A DNA stretch of 64,000 nucleotides from Paracoccaceae bacterium (GTDB lineage Bacteria; Pseudomonadota; Alphaproteobacteria; Rhodobacterales; Rhodobacteraceae), in assembly GCA_020637675.1 (NCBI GenBank), contig JACKKD010000002.1, positions 558,001 to 622,000 on the forward strand. The letters are read 5' to 3'. Position 1 is the stretch's first letter. Each line of letters begins with the position of its first letter. The translations under genes and the position numbers were made by a program. Positions 52,604-62,101 of the stretch are shown in pieces. The notes under the pieces are model-generated. The model made no database searches. It had not been told where the DNA came from and saw only the letters and a program-made list of their open reading frames with translations.

Positions 52604-53743
52604 ATGGCGCAACCAGCCAACCGGCCTGTCTTCGCCCCCTGGCTCGACCCCGACCAGAAGCCGCTGATCCAATTCCGGAACGTGACGAAGAGATTCGGCG
52701 AGTTCGTCGCGATCGACGACGTCACGCTCGACATCTTCCGGCGCGAGTTCTTCGCGCTGCTCGGGCCCTCGGGCTGCGGCAAGACCACGCTGATGCGGAT
52801 GCTCGGGGGATTCGAGACGCCGACGGAAGGCAAGATCCTGCTTGACGGGGTGGATCAGGCACCGATCCCGCCGAACAAGCGGGAAACAAACATGATGTTC
52901 CAGAGCTACGCGCTCTTCCCGCATCTCACGGTCTGGGACAACATCGCCTTCGGGCTGAAGCGGTCCGCCATGCCGAAGGAGAAGATTCCCGCCCGGGTGG
53001 AGGAGATGCTGCGCCTCACCCGGCTCGAGAAGTTTGCCAAGCGCAAGCCGCACCAGATTTCCGGCGGCCAGCGCCAGCGTGTGGCGCTTGCCCGCTCGCT
53101 CGCCAAGGCGCCGAAGCTTCTCCTGCTGGACGAACCCTTGGGCGCGCTCGACAAGAAGCTCAGGCAGGAGACGCAGTTCGAGCTGATGGACATCCAGGAA
53201 AAGACCGGCACCACCTTCGTGATCGTGACCCACGACCAGGAAGAGGCGATGACGGTGGCCTCCCGCGTGGCCGTCATGGACCACGGTAAGATGATCCAGG
53301 TCGACACGCCCGGCCGGATTTACGAAACTCCGAACTCGGTTTACGTGGCGGACTTCATCGGGGATGTGAACATCGTGGAGGGCCGGGCGACCCGCAAAGG
53401 CGACGACAAGTATGCGATTGCCTGGGCCGAGGGCCAGCCCGAGATCATCGCATCCTCGACCGAGCGGATCGACCAGGGCACCAAGGTCTTCTTCGCGATC
53501 CGGCCCGAGAAGGTCGCCATCGCGCGCGAGCGTCCCGAGGGCCGGGCGAACGTGATCGAGGGCAAGGTGAGCGATATCGCCTACCTCGGCAATATCTCCA
53601 CCTACAAGGTGGAGGTCGCCGGCGGACGCATGATCAAGGCGCAGGTCGCCAACGAACGGCGGATCGCGCGGCGCGACATCACATGGGACGATCCGGTTTT
53701 CCTGTCCTTCACGGACACGGCCGGCGTCCTCTTGCTGCACTGA
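52604..53743 (+). CDS. Polyamine ABC transporter ATPase (PotG-like)
   Basis: 379 residues. Walker A GPSGCGKTT, Q-loop MMFQSYALFPHLTV, signature ISGGQRQRVALARSL, Walker B LLLLDEPLGALD, H-loop VTHDQEEA. A C-terminal TOBE-type regulatory domain follows residue 250. Energises polyamine uptake with the two permeases that follow. GAGGGA upstream of ATG 52604. Confidence 0.95.
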   Translation: MAQPANRPVFAPWLDPDQKPLIQFRNVTKRFGEFVAIDDVTLDIFRREFFALLGPSGCGKTTLMRMLGGFETPTEGKILLDGVDQAPIPPNKRETNMMFQSYALFPHLTVWDNIAFGLKRSAMPKEKIPARVEEMLRLTRLEKFAKRKPHQISGGQRQRVALARSLAKAPKLLLLDEPLGALDKKLRQETQFELMDIQEKTGTTFVIVTHDQEEAMTVASRVAVMDHGKMIQVDTPGRIYETPNSVYVADFIGDVNIVEGRATRKGDDKYAIAWAEGQPEIIASSTERIDQGTKVFFAIRPEKVAIARERPEGRANVIEGKVSDIAYLGNISTYKVEVAGGRMIKAQVANERRIARRDITWDDPVFLSFTDTAGVLLLH

Positions 53744-53755
53744 GGGGGAGGGGCC

Positions 53756-54652
53756 ATGAACCTGCGCCGGCTCTTCCTGATCGCCACGCCCTACGCATGG
53801 CTCCTTTTCTTCTTCCTCATCCCCTTCGGGATCGTATTCAAGATCGCCCTCTCGGACTATGCGATCTCGATCCCGCCCTACACGCCGACGCTCGACCTTT
53901 CGCAGGGCTGGGCGGGCATTCGGGAGTTCCTCGACGGGCTCGATTTCGAGAACTTCACTTTCCTCGCCTCGGACGCGCTCTACATCAAGGCCTACCTCTC
54001 CAGCCTGAAGATCGCGGCGATCTCAACGGCCATCACGCTCCTCGTCGCATATCCGATCGCCTACGGCATGGCGCAGGCGCCGGACGAATGGCGTCCGACG
54101 CTGATGATGCTGGTGATCCTGCCTTTCTGGACCTCGTTCCTGATCCGCATCTACGCCTGGATCGGCATCCTCTCGGGCGAGGGCTTCCTCAACCAGTTCC
54201 TGATGTGGACGGGCATCACCAGCCAACCGCTGACCATCCTGAACACCAACACGGCGGTCTACATCGGCATCGTCTATGCCTACCTGCCGTTCATGATCCT
54301 GCCGATCTACGCGGCGCTCGAAAAGCTCGACATCTCGCTGATCGAGGCGGCGGAGGACCTCGGCTGCACCAGAATCCAGGCATTCTGGCTCGTCACCTTC
54401 CCGCTGTCGCGGCCCGGCGTCATCGCCGGATGCTTCCTCGTCTTCATCCCCGCGCTCGGCGAATTCGTCATCCCCTCGATCCTTGGCGGCAACGAAACGC
54501 TGATGATCGGCAAGACGCTCTATGACGAGTTCTTCGCCAACCGCGACTGGCCCGTGGCGTCTGCGGTGGCGGTGGTGCTCCTCCTCCTCCTCATCGTTCC
54601 GATCATTCTCTTCCAGCGCAACGAACAGAAGCAGAGGGAGGCCGGGCTGTGA
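53756..54652 (+). CDS. Polyamine ABC transporter permease (PotH-like)
   Basis: 298 residues with six predicted helices, starting LFLIATPYAWLLFFFLIPFGIVFKIALSDY. EAA loop in LIEAAEDLGCTRIQAFWLVTFPLSRPG. It has the PotH-typical periplasmic insertion after helix 1. Starts 13 bases after the ATPase gene, preceded by GGGGGAGGGG, and its stop overlaps the next start. Confidence 0.95.
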   Translation: MNLRRLFLIATPYAWLLFFFLIPFGIVFKIALSDYAISIPPYTPTLDLSQGWAGIREFLDGLDFENFTFLASDALYIKAYLSSLKIAAISTAITLLVAYPIAYGMAQAPDEWRPTLMMLVILPFWTSFLIRIYAWIGILSGEGFLNQFLMWTGITSQPLTILNTNTAVYIGIVYAYLPFMILPIYAALEKLDISLIEAAEDLGCTRIQAFWLVTFPLSRPGVIAGCFLVFIPALGEFVIPSILGGNETLMIGKTLYDEFFANRDWPVASAVAVVLLLLLIVPIILFQRNEQKQREAGL

Positions 54653-55470
54653 ACCGCCGCTTTTCCTGGTTCAACGCGACCTCGCTCACGCTCGGATTCG
54701 CGTTCCTCTACCTGCCGATGGTGATCCTCGTCATCTTCTCCTTCAACGCGTCGAAACTCGTCACCGTCTGGGCGGGATTCTCGACAAGGTGGTATGGCGA
54801 GCTTCTGACCAACCAGGCGTTCCTCGATGCGGCCTGGGTCACGCTGAAGGTGGCGGTGCTGTCCTCCACCCTCGCGACGATCCTCGGCACGATGGCGGCC
54901 TACGTGCTGGTGCGGGCAGGGCGGTTCACGGGACGGACGCTCTTCTCCGGCATGGTCTATGCGCCCATCGTCATGCCCGAGGTCATCACCGGCCTCGCCA
55001 TGCTTCTCCTGTTCATCTCCATCGGGCTCGACCGGGGCGTGACCACGATCGTTCTGGCGCACACGACCTTCACCATGTGCTTCGTCTCGGTGGTCGTCTC
55101 CTCCCGCCTCGTCACTTTCGACAAGTCGCTGGAAGAGGCCGCGCTCGACCTCGGATGCACGCCCTTCGATGCCTTCCGCTCGGTCACCCTGCCGATCATC
55201 GCACCGGCGGTGATCTCGGGCTGGCTTCTCGCCTTCACGCTGTCGCTCGACGATCTGGTGATCGCCTCCTTCGCCGCCGGTCCCTCGTCCACAACGCTGC
55301 CGATGAAGATATTCTCCTCGGTGCGCCTCGGCGTCAGCCCCGAGATCAACGCGCTCTCGACGATCATGATCGGCATCGTCACGGTGGGGGTGGTCACCGC
55401 CTCGCTCTTGTCCAAGCGGTCGATCGCGCGGCAGCGGGCCGAGGAGCAGGCCGCGGTCCGGACGACGTGA
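54649..55470 (+). CDS. Polyamine ABC transporter permease (PotI-like)
   Basis: 273 residues with six helices, starting WFNATSLTLGFAFLYLPMVILVIFSFNAS. EAA loop in SLEEAALDLGCTPFDAFRSVTLPIIAPA. The GTG start overlaps the PotH-like stop (GTGA). Completes the channel of the importer. The FAD oxidase gene begins 10 bases downstream. Confidence 0.95.
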   Translation: MNRRFSWFNATSLTLGFAFLYLPMVILVIFSFNASKLVTVWAGFSTRWYGELLTNQAFLDAAWVTLKVAVLSSTLATILGTMAAYVLVRAGRFTGRTLFSGMVYAPIVMPEVITGLAMLLLFISIGLDRGVTTIVLAHTTFTMCFVSVVVSSRLVTFDKSLEEAALDLGCTPFDAFRSVTLPIIAPAVISGWLLAFTLSLDDLVIASFAAGPSSTTLPMKIFSSVRLGVSPEINALSTIMIGIVTVGVVTASLLSKRSIARQRAEEQAAVRTT

Positions 55471-55479
55471 GGGGGCACG

Positions 55480-56814
55480 ATGCGGCGCATCTACGAACCC
55501 CACGCCTATACCCAGGGCCCGGTGGAGCGGTGCTATTGGGACACGACCATCCCGCGCCCGCCGCGCGGCGCGGCCGTGGAGGGCGAGATCCGGGCCGAGG
55601 TCGCGATCCTCGGCGCGGGCTTCACCGGCCTTTCGGCCGCGCTTCATCTGGCGCGCGACGCGGGCGCCGACGTGGCGGTGGTGGAGGCCGAGGGGATCGG
55701 CTGGGGCGCATCCGGCCGCAACGGCGGCTTTGCCTCCATCGGCGGCACCAAGGCCAGCGCTGCCACCCTCCGCCGCCGCTTCGGACAGGCGGGGCTGGAC
55801 GAGTGGCATGGCGTCCAGAAGGAAACGCCCGACGCAGTGCGCGAGATCCTAGCCCGCTACGGGATCGACGCCGACGCCCATTCCCACGAAGGCGAGATGG
55901 CGTTGGCCCATTCGGCGCGCGAATTCGAGATACTGAAGGACGACGTCGTCGAGATTCCCCGCGACTATGGCGTGAAGGCAGAGCTTTTCGGGCCCTCCGA
56001 ACTTGCCGCGATCGGAATGGGGGGCACGGCGTTTCACGGCGGGCTGAGGATGGAGCTTGGCTTCGCGCTCAACCCGCTGAAATACGTCCTCGGCCTCGGG
56101 CGGGCCGCCAGGGCCGAAGGTGTGCGCATCTACGAGAATTCACCCGTCGAGGGTATCGCGCGGGAGGGGGTGGATTACGTGCTCCGCACCGCGCGCGGGC
56201 GGCTCAGGGCGAAGAAGCTCATCGTCGTGACGAACGGCTATTCGTCGGAGGACGTGCCCGACTGGATGGCCGGGCGCTATCTGCCGGCGCAGTCGGCGAT
56301 CCTCGTCACCCGCGAACTGACTGAGGGGGAGATCGCTGCGCAGGGCTGGTCGTCGCAGACCATGTCCTACGACACGCGCAAGCTTCTCCACTACTTCCGG
56401 CTGATGCCGAACCGCCGGTTCCTCTTCGGCCTGCGCGGCGGCACGAGCGCGAGCCCCGCCGCGCAGGACGCCATGCGTGCCCGTGCGCGGGCCGACTTCG
56501 AGACGATGTTTCCGGCCTGGGCAACGGTGGAAACCCCGCATTTCTGGTCGGGTTTCGTCTGCCTCACGCGGCCGCTCACGCCCTATGTCGGGCTGATCGG
56601 CGACTGGCCGAACGCCTGGGCCGGCTTTGCCTGGCACGGCAACGGCGTCGCGCTCGGCACCTGGTCGGGCCGGTTGCTGGCGCGGCTCGCCACAGGACAG
56701 GCGCAGGCCCCGGCGCTGATGTCCCGCCCGCCCGCGCGCTTTCCCTTCGGCGCGCTCCGGCGGCTGGTCCTGCCGCTCGCCTACACCTGGTACGGCCTCA
56801 GCGACCGGGCCTGA
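55480..56814 (+). CDS. PuuB-like FAD-dependent amine oxidase, copy 2
   Basis: 444 residues. The N-terminal CYWDTTIPRPP precedes the dinucleotide motif EVAILGAGFTGLSAALHLARDAG near residue 41, then GASGRNGGFASIGGTKAS and the C-terminal WHGNGVALGTWSGRLLA. Diverged from copy 1 (different active-site region and C terminus), so the two probably differ in substrate. Directly follows the PotI-like gene with its own GAGGGGG site, so import and oxidation are cotranscribed. Confidence 0.88.
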   Translation: MRRIYEPHAYTQGPVERCYWDTTIPRPPRGAAVEGEIRAEVAILGAGFTGLSAALHLARDAGADVAVVEAEGIGWGASGRNGGFASIGGTKASAATLRRRFGQAGLDEWHGVQKETPDAVREILARYGIDADAHSHEGEMALAHSAREFEILKDDVVEIPRDYGVKAELFGPSELAAIGMGGTAFHGGLRMELGFALNPLKYVLGLGRAARAEGVRIYENSPVEGIAREGVDYVLRTARGRLRAKKLIVVTNGYSSEDVPDWMAGRYLPAQSAILVTRELTEGEIAAQGWSSQTMSYDTRKLLHYFRLMPNRRFLFGLRGGTSASPAAQDAMRARARADFETMFPAWATVETPHFWSGFVCLTRPLTPYVGLIGDWPNAWAGFAWHGNGVALGTWSGRLLARLATGQAQAPALMSRPPARFPFGALRRLVLPLAYTWYGLSDRA

Positions 56815-56901
56815 GCCCCCTTGCAGAGCCGTGCCGTTTGGCCGACGATCCACCGCGGATGCGCCGTTGCGCCCGCCATCACTCACAGGAATGACCGATC
56901 C

Positions 56902-58068
56902 ATGCCCGTCAAGAACCGCTTCGCCGAACTCCTGCCCGAAATCACCGCCTGGCGCCGCGATTTCCACGAGAACCCCGAATTGCTGTTCGAGGTCCATCGC
57001 ACCGCCGGAAAGGTTGCTGACCTGTTGCGCGGCTTCGGCTGCGACGAGGTTGTCGAGGGGATCGGCCAGACCGGCGTCGTCGGCGTGATCCGGGGCCGGA
57101 CAGATACCAGGGCCCGGGTAGTCGGGCTCAGGGCGGACATGGACGCGCTGCCGATCATCGAGCAGACGGGGCTGCCCTATGCCTCGAAGGCGCAGGGCAA
57201 GATGCACGCCTGCGGCCATGATGGCCATACCGCGATGCTCCTCGGCGCGGCGAAATACCTCACCGAGACGCGCAACTTCGACGGCACAGCGGTGGTGATC
57301 TTCCAGCCCGCCGAAGAAGGCGGCGGTGGCGGGCGCGAGATGGTGGCGGACGGGATGATGGACCGTTTCGGCATCCAGGAGGTCTACGGGATGCACAACA
57401 TGCCCGGAATCCCGGTCGGCACCTTTGCGATCCGCGAGGGCGCGATGATGGCGGCGGCCGATCAGTTCGACGTGGTCGTGACCGGCAAGGGCGGTCATGC
57501 CGCAAAGCCCCATGACTGCATCGACACGACGCTTGTGGCGGCGCATATCGTCATCGCGCTCCAGTCGATCGCCAGCCGCAATGTCGATCCCCTGAAGCAG
57601 GTCGTGGTTTCGGTCTGCACCTTCCGCACCGAAAGCGAGGCCTACAACGTGATTCCGCAGACGGTGCACCTGAAGGGCACCGTGCGGACGATGGACCACG
57701 GCGTGCAGGATTTCGTCGAGACGCGGGTGAAGGCGATCTGCGAGGCGACCGCACTCGCCTTCGGCGCCACGGCCTCGATCGAGTACCGTCGCGGCTATCC
57801 GGTGACGATGAACGCGCCCGAGAATACCGGCTTTGCCGCCGAGGTCGCGCGCTCGGTCTCGGGGAGGGTCGATACCGACACGGCGCCGCTCATGGGGGCC
57901 GAGGATTTCAGCTTCATGCTGAACGAACGGCCGGGCGCCTACATCTTTCTCGGCAATGGCGACACCGCGATGGTGCACCATCCGGCCTACAACTTCGACG
58001 ACAACGCGATCCCCTTCGGGGCAAGCTGGTATGCCGGGATGGTCGAGGCACGGATGCCCGCCGCGTGA
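56902..58068 (+). CDS. M20D amidohydrolase (aminoacylase/hippurate hydrolase type)
   Basis: 388 residues. HENPELLFEVHRTAGKVADLL, LRADMDALPI, ACGHDGHTAMLLGAA, FQPAEEGGGGGREM and GAEDFSFML are the dinuclear-metal M20D signatures; the cysteine in ACGHDGH is a ligand in relatives. Cleaves an N-acyl or amide bond on an amino acid or polyamine conjugate. ATG 56902 starts MPVKNRFAELLPEI with AGGA upstream. The earlier in-frame ATG at 56821 gives an unlikely 27-residue extension. Ends the polyamine cluster and may hydrolyse an acyl- or glutamyl-amide intermediate (inference). Confidence 0.92.
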   Translation: MPVKNRFAELLPEITAWRRDFHENPELLFEVHRTAGKVADLLRGFGCDEVVEGIGQTGVVGVIRGRTDTRARVVGLRADMDALPIIEQTGLPYASKAQGKMHACGHDGHTAMLLGAAKYLTETRNFDGTAVVIFQPAEEGGGGGREMVADGMMDRFGIQEVYGMHNMPGIPVGTFAIREGAMMAAADQFDVVVTGKGGHAAKPHDCIDTTLVAAHIVIALQSIASRNVDPLKQVVVSVCTFRTESEAYNVIPQTVHLKGTVRTMDHGVQDFVETRVKAICEATALAFGATASIEYRRGYPVTMNAPENTGFAAEVARSVSGRVDTDTAPLMGAEDFSFMLNERPGAYIFLGNGDTAMVHHPAYNFDDNAIPFGASWYAGMVEARMPAA

Positions 58069-58096
58069 AGGCGGGGGCGGGGGTAGGGGACGCCGC

Positions 58097-58537
58097 CTAG
58101 CCTGACGCCGTCTCTCGCGCGAGGAGCCCGGGCGTGAGCGCACAGGGCTCCCCGCCATAGAAGACGTCCAGCACCCGTCGCATCCGCGCGCCGGTTTCGG
58201 TACCGACGCCCGCAAGCGCGAAAAGCGTGGCCGAGGAGCGGAGCTTCAGCGCGTCCACGGGGCCGAGGATCGTCTCCGCCGCCTCTTCCGCATGGGCCAG
58301 GATGGCGTCGGCGCAGGCGTCGAGCCGCTCACGGAGCACGGGGTCGGCGAGATAGGCGTGCGCTTCGGAGAGGTCGGCGATGCCATAGTGGAGCGCCGTC
58401 GCCGAACGGCCGAGCGCCTTCAGTTGCGGAAAGATGAACCACATCCAGTGGCTGACCTTGCGCCCGGAGCGCAATTCGGAAAGCGCGGTGGCGAAGTTTT
58501 TCGCCTGCGCATCGTGGAACCGGGCGAGGTCGGGCAT
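58097..58537 (-). CDS. DUF1810 domain-containing protein
   Basis: 146 residues of the all-helical DUF1810 family: FHDAQAKNFATALSELRSGRKVSHWMWFIFPQLKALGRSATALHYGI and DALKLRSSATLFAL are its hallmark strings. Function unknown (some relatives are studied as YdeI/TA-like proteins, without clear consensus). ATG 58537 lies 2 bases after the moaA stop, so it is cotranscribed with moaA. A 502-residue version of this frame is antisense-free but runs through moaA and is rejected. Confidence 0.9.
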   Translation of the reverse strand: MPDLARFHDAQAKNFATALSELRSGRKVSHWMWFIFPQLKALGRSATALHYGIADLSEAHAYLADPVLRERLDACADAILAHAEEAAETILGPVDALKLRSSATLFALAGVGTETGARMRRVLDVFYGGEPCALTPGLLARETASG

Positions 58538-58539
58538 CC

Positions 58540-59541
58540 TCAGCCCCCGGTGTGGCTCATGTGGCGCGAGACCTGGCCCGCGACCTTCTGGCGGGAATAG
58601 TCGAAGTCGTGGCCCTTCGGCTTGTGCGCGATGGCCGCGCGGATCGCCTCTTCCAGAAGCTCGTCGCCCTCGCTGGCGCGAAGCGGCGCGCGCAGATCGG
58701 CCATGTCCTCCTGCCCGAGGCACATGTAAAGCTCGCCCGTGCAGGTCACCCGCACGCGGTTGCAGCTTTCGCAGAAATTGTGGGTGAGGGGGGTGATGAA
58801 GCCGACCTTCTGGCCCGTCGCCTCGATCCGCACGTAGCGGGCGGGGCCGCCGGTGCGCTCGGCGAGGTCGGTGAGGGTGAAGCGCTCGGCGAGCCGCGCC
58901 CGGAGGTCCTTCAGGGGCCAGTACTGGTCGAGCCGCATCTCCTCGCCCATCTCGCCCATCGGCATGACCTCGATGAAGGTCAGGTCGTGGCCCTCGCCGG
59001 CGCACCAGTCGAGAAGCGGGAACAACTCGTCCTCGTTGAAGCCCTTCAGCGCCACGGTGTTGATCTTGACCCTCAGCCCCGCCGCCTTGGCCGCACGGAT
59101 ACCCTCCATGACCTGATCGAGCCGCCCCCAGCGGGTGATCGCGGTGAATTTCGCGGCATCGAGCGTGTCGAGCGAGACGTTGACGCGCCGTACCCCGAGA
59201 GCAGCGAGATCGCCGGCGTAGCGCGCAAGCTGGGAGCCGTTCGTCGTCAGCGTCAGTTCCTTCAGCGCGCCGCTTTCGAGGTGTCGCGAGATCGAGCGGA
59301 AGAAGGTCAGTATGTCGCGCCGGACCAGCGGCTCGCCCCCGGTGATTCTCAACTTCTCCACGCCAAGCCGGATGAAGGTGGAACAGAGCCGGTCCAGTTC
59401 CTCCAGTGTCAGGAGGTCCTTCTTCGGAAGGAACTGCATGTGCTCGGCCATGCAATAGGTGCAGCGGAAGTCGCAGCGGTCCGTGGCGGAGACACGCAGA
59501 TAGGTTATCGGGCGGGCGAAGGGATCGATGAGCGGTGTCAT
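58540..59541 (-). CDS. moaA: GTP 3',8-cyclase
   Basis: 333-residue radical-SAM enzyme for the first step of molybdopterin synthesis. N-terminal 4Fe-4S site C23-x3-C27-x2-C30 in DRCDFRCTYC, then LRITGGEPLVRRDI. The second cluster is at NFCESCNRVRVTC...MCLGQ. The C-terminal GG needed for the tail is present (SHTGG). Start ATG 59541 (MTPLIDPFARPI) gives the usual length. The in-frame opening 60 codons longer is basic and unrelated. moaC is not adjacent. Confidence 0.97.
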   Translation of the reverse strand: MTPLIDPFARPITYLRVSATDRCDFRCTYCMAEHMQFLPKKDLLTLEELDRLCSTFIRLGVEKLRITGGEPLVRRDILTFFRSISRHLESGALKELTLTTNGSQLARYAGDLAALGVRRVNVSLDTLDAAKFTAITRWGRLDQVMEGIRAAKAAGLRVKINTVALKGFNEDELFPLLDWCAGEGHDLTFIEVMPMGEMGEEMRLDQYWPLKDLRARLAERFTLTDLAERTGGPARYVRIEATGQKVGFITPLTHNFCESCNRVRVTCTGELYMCLGQEDMADLRAPLRASEGDELLEEAIRAAIAHKPKGHDFDYSRQKVAGQVSRHMSHTGG

Positions 59542-59609
59542 GGGGACAAGGTAAGCCCCGACGGGCGGACCGGCAAGGGGCGCAGGGCGCCCCACGTGGT
59601 CGCAAGGGC

Positions 59610-60290
59610 TCAGAGGTATTTCCCGGCCTCCTTCCGCGCGAAGGGCTTCAGCCGGGCGCCATGGTCGGCGAGGAAGGCGCGGGCGCGGTCGGCGTCGTGC
59701 TTCGAAAGATCGCGCAGCCACCAGGCGACGGCTTTCTGGATGAACCAGTCGCGGTCGTCCGCATAGGCAGCCGCCCAGCCAAGCACCCGGTCGCGGGCGG
59801 CGAGGTCGGCGGCCGTGGGATGGTTCTGCTTCGTCCAGGGCAGGGTGATGACCAGCGCGGCGCGACGCGTCCAGAGGTGCGGCGCGCGGGTCCAGACCTC
59901 CACCTCGTCGAGGCGCGAGGGATCGGCCACAAGCCGCCGCGCGCCGGCGTCGCAGGCATGGTCGGCGATGGCCCAGCCGTCGAAGTCCGGCACCCAGGAA
60001 GCGATGAGCCGCCAGGCCGCCTCGTCGTCGCGGATGCGCGCCTGCGTCAAAAGCTTGGCGGCGGCGATCCGCGCCTCGTGAATGTCGGTGTCCCAGAGCG
60101 CCGCGGCGAGCGCCACGCGACCGGGGACATCAAGCGCCGCGCGCCAGCCCTTCGCCAGATCGGTGATCGCCGGCACCGGCACGCCCAGGTATTCCCGCGC
60201 AGCCTTGTGATAGGCCGCCGCGCCCACCGCCCGCCCGGGATCGGCCAGCGCCCGCAGGTCCGCCAGCGCGGATTCCGGCGTCACGCTCAC
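59610..60290 (-). CDS. DNA alkylation repair (AlkD/HEAT-repeat) protein
   Basis: 226 residues of tandem HEAT-like helices: GVPVPAITDLAKGWRA, LWDTDIHEARIAAAKLL, WAIADHACDAGARRLV, KAVAWWLRDLSKHDADRARAFLADHG. Relatives remove alkylated purines from DNA by base excision. The aromatic and acidic residues in DFDGWAIADHA and TRRAALV are typical. The GTG start at 60290 overlaps the TGA of glmS (GTGA), so it is translated from the glmU-glmS transcript. Confidence 0.9.
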   Translation of the reverse strand: MSVTPESALADLRALADPGRAVGAAAYHKAAREYLGVPVPAITDLAKGWRAALDVPGRVALAAALWDTDIHEARIAAAKLLTQARIRDDEAAWRLIASWVPDFDGWAIADHACDAGARRLVADPSRLDEVEVWTRAPHLWTRRAALVITLPWTKQNHPTAADLAARDRVLGWAAAYADDRDWFIQKAVAWWLRDLSKHDADRARAFLADHGARLKPFARKEAGKYL

Positions 60291-62101
60291 TCCACCGTCA
60301 CCGATTTCGCCAGGTTGCGCGGCTGGTCGACGTCCGTCCCCTTGGCGATGGCCGCGTGATAGGCCAGAAGCTGCGCGGGGATCGCGTAGAGGATCGGGGC
60401 GAGAAGCGCGGGCGCCTCGGGCATGGTCAGGACCTTCCAGGTGCCCTCGCCCGCCTCCTTCGCCCCGGCCGGGTCGGTGACAAGCACGACCTTGCCGTGC
60501 CGCGCCATCACCTCCTGCATGTTCGACACGGTCTTGTCGAAGAGCCGGTCGCGCGGCGCCAGAACGATCACCGGCACGGTCTTGTCGATGAGCGCGATGG
60601 GGCCGTGCTTCAATTCGCCCGACGCATAGCCTTCGGCGTGTATATAGCTGATTTCCTTCAGCTTCAGCGCGCCTTCCAGTGCCAGCGGGAACATCGCGCC
60701 GCGGCCGAGGAAGAGGACGTCCTGCGCCTCGGCGACGGCCGCGGCCGCCACGGCGATGGACGGTTCGCGCGACAGCGCCTGGTTCATCAGACCCGGCAGC
60801 GCGGCGAGATCGGCGAGGTGCCGCGTCAGAGCCTCGTCGTCGATCCGGCCCCGCTGCCGCGCCGCCTGAAGCGCGAGCAGCAGAAGCACGTGAAGCTGGC
60901 AGGTGAAGGCCTTGGTCGAGGCGACGCCCACCTCGACGCCGGCGAGGATCGGCAGCGCCACGTCCGCCTCGCGCGCGATGGAGGAGGTGGGAACATTGAC
61001 GATGGCGAGGACCTTCGCCACCTTTCCGGCAGCATAGCGCAAGGCCGCCAGCGTATCCGCAGTCTCGCCGGACTGGCTGACGAAGATCGCGTAGGAGTTT
61101 TCGGGCAGCGGCGGTTCGCGGTAGCGGAACTCCGATCCGATATCGACCTCGCAGGGCAGGCCGGCGAGGCTCTCGAACCAGTATTTCGCGGTGAGGCAGG
61201 CATAGGAGGCCGTGCCGCAGGCCACGAGTGTCAGCCGGTCGAGCCCGCCGAAGTCGAGGCCCTGTGGCAGGTTCAGCCTACCCCCGGCCGTGTAGTGTTT
61301 CACCGCGTCGGCAAGGACCACGGGCTGTTCCGCGATCTCCTTGGCCATGAAATGCTTGAAACCGGCCTTCTCGATGCGGGCCTGGTCAAGCTGGATGCGC
61401 ATAACCTCGCGGTTGGCGTGCCGTCCGGCAGCGTCGTGGATTTCCACCCCCTCGCGGGTGACGAAGGCGTAGTCGCCCTCGTCGAGGTAGGTGATCCGGT
61501 CGGTCATGGGGGCAAGGGCGATCGCGTCGGAGCCGACGAACATCTCGCCCTCGCCATAGCCGATGGCGAGCGGCGAACCCTTGCGCGCCGCGACCATCAG
61601 GTTTTCCTCGCCATCGAAGAGGAAGAGAAGCGCGAAGGCTCCCTCGAGCCGCTTCAGCGCCGCGACCGCAGCCGCGCGCGGCGCCATCCCCGCGTCGATG
61701 TAGGATCGCGTCAGCATCACGACCGTCTCGGTGTCGGTTTCGGTCTCGCAGGTCAGTCCCCTGGCGGCGAGTTCGGAACGCAGTTCGCGGAAGTTCTCGA
61801 TGATGCCGTTGTGGACGACGGCGACGGGGCCGGACCGGTGCGGGTGGGCGTTGACCACGGTCGCCGCGCCGTGCGTGGCCCAGCGGGTATGCCCGATGCC
61901 GGCCTTGCCGGGCAGGGGATCGTGCACGAGGAGGTCCGAGAGGTTGACGAGCTTGCCGACCGCGCGCCGGCGATCGAGCCGGCCATGGTTCACCGTCGCG
62001 ATCCCGGCGGAATCGTAGCCGCGGTATTCCAGCCGCTTCAACGCCTCGACGAGGATCGGCGCGACCTCATGGTGCCCGAGCACCCCGACAATCCCGCACA
62101 T
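60287..62101 (-). CDS. glmS: Glutamine-fructose-6-phosphate aminotransferase (isomerising)
   Basis: 604 residues. Makes glucosamine-6-phosphate from fructose-6-P and glutamine for peptidoglycan and LPS. N-terminal Ntn amidotransferase with nucleophile Cys2 in MCGIVGVLG, then two SIS domains (VSQSGETADTLAAL, ACGTASYACL) and the C-terminal LAKSVTVE. ATG 62101 shares its last base with the glmU stop (TAATG). No glmS ribozyme is expected or seen. The 902-residue opening of the frame is antisense-free but runs through glmU and is rejected. Confidence 0.97.
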   Translation of the reverse strand: MCGIVGVLGHHEVAPILVEALKRLEYRGYDSAGIATVNHGRLDRRRAVGKLVNLSDLLVHDPLPGKAGIGHTRWATHGAATVVNAHPHRSGPVAVVHNGIIENFRELRSELAARGLTCETETDTETVVMLTRSYIDAGMAPRAAAVAALKRLEGAFALLFLFDGEENLMVAARKGSPLAIGYGEGEMFVGSDAIALAPMTDRITYLDEGDYAFVTREGVEIHDAAGRHANREVMRIQLDQARIEKAGFKHFMAKEIAEQPVVLADAVKHYTAGGRLNLPQGLDFGGLDRLTLVACGTASYACLTAKYWFESLAGLPCEVDIGSEFRYREPPLPENSYAIFVSQSGETADTLAALRYAAGKVAKVLAIVNVPTSSIAREADVALPILAGVEVGVASTKAFTCQLHVLLLLALQAARQRGRIDDEALTRHLADLAALPGLMNQALSREPSIAVAAAAVAEAQDVLFLGRGAMFPLALEGALKLKEISYIHAEGYASGELKHGPIALIDKTVPVIVLAPRDRLFDKTVSNMQEVMARHGKVVLVTDPAGAKEAGEGTWKVLTMPEAPALLAPILYAIPAQLLAYHAAIAKGTDVDQPRNLAKSVTVE

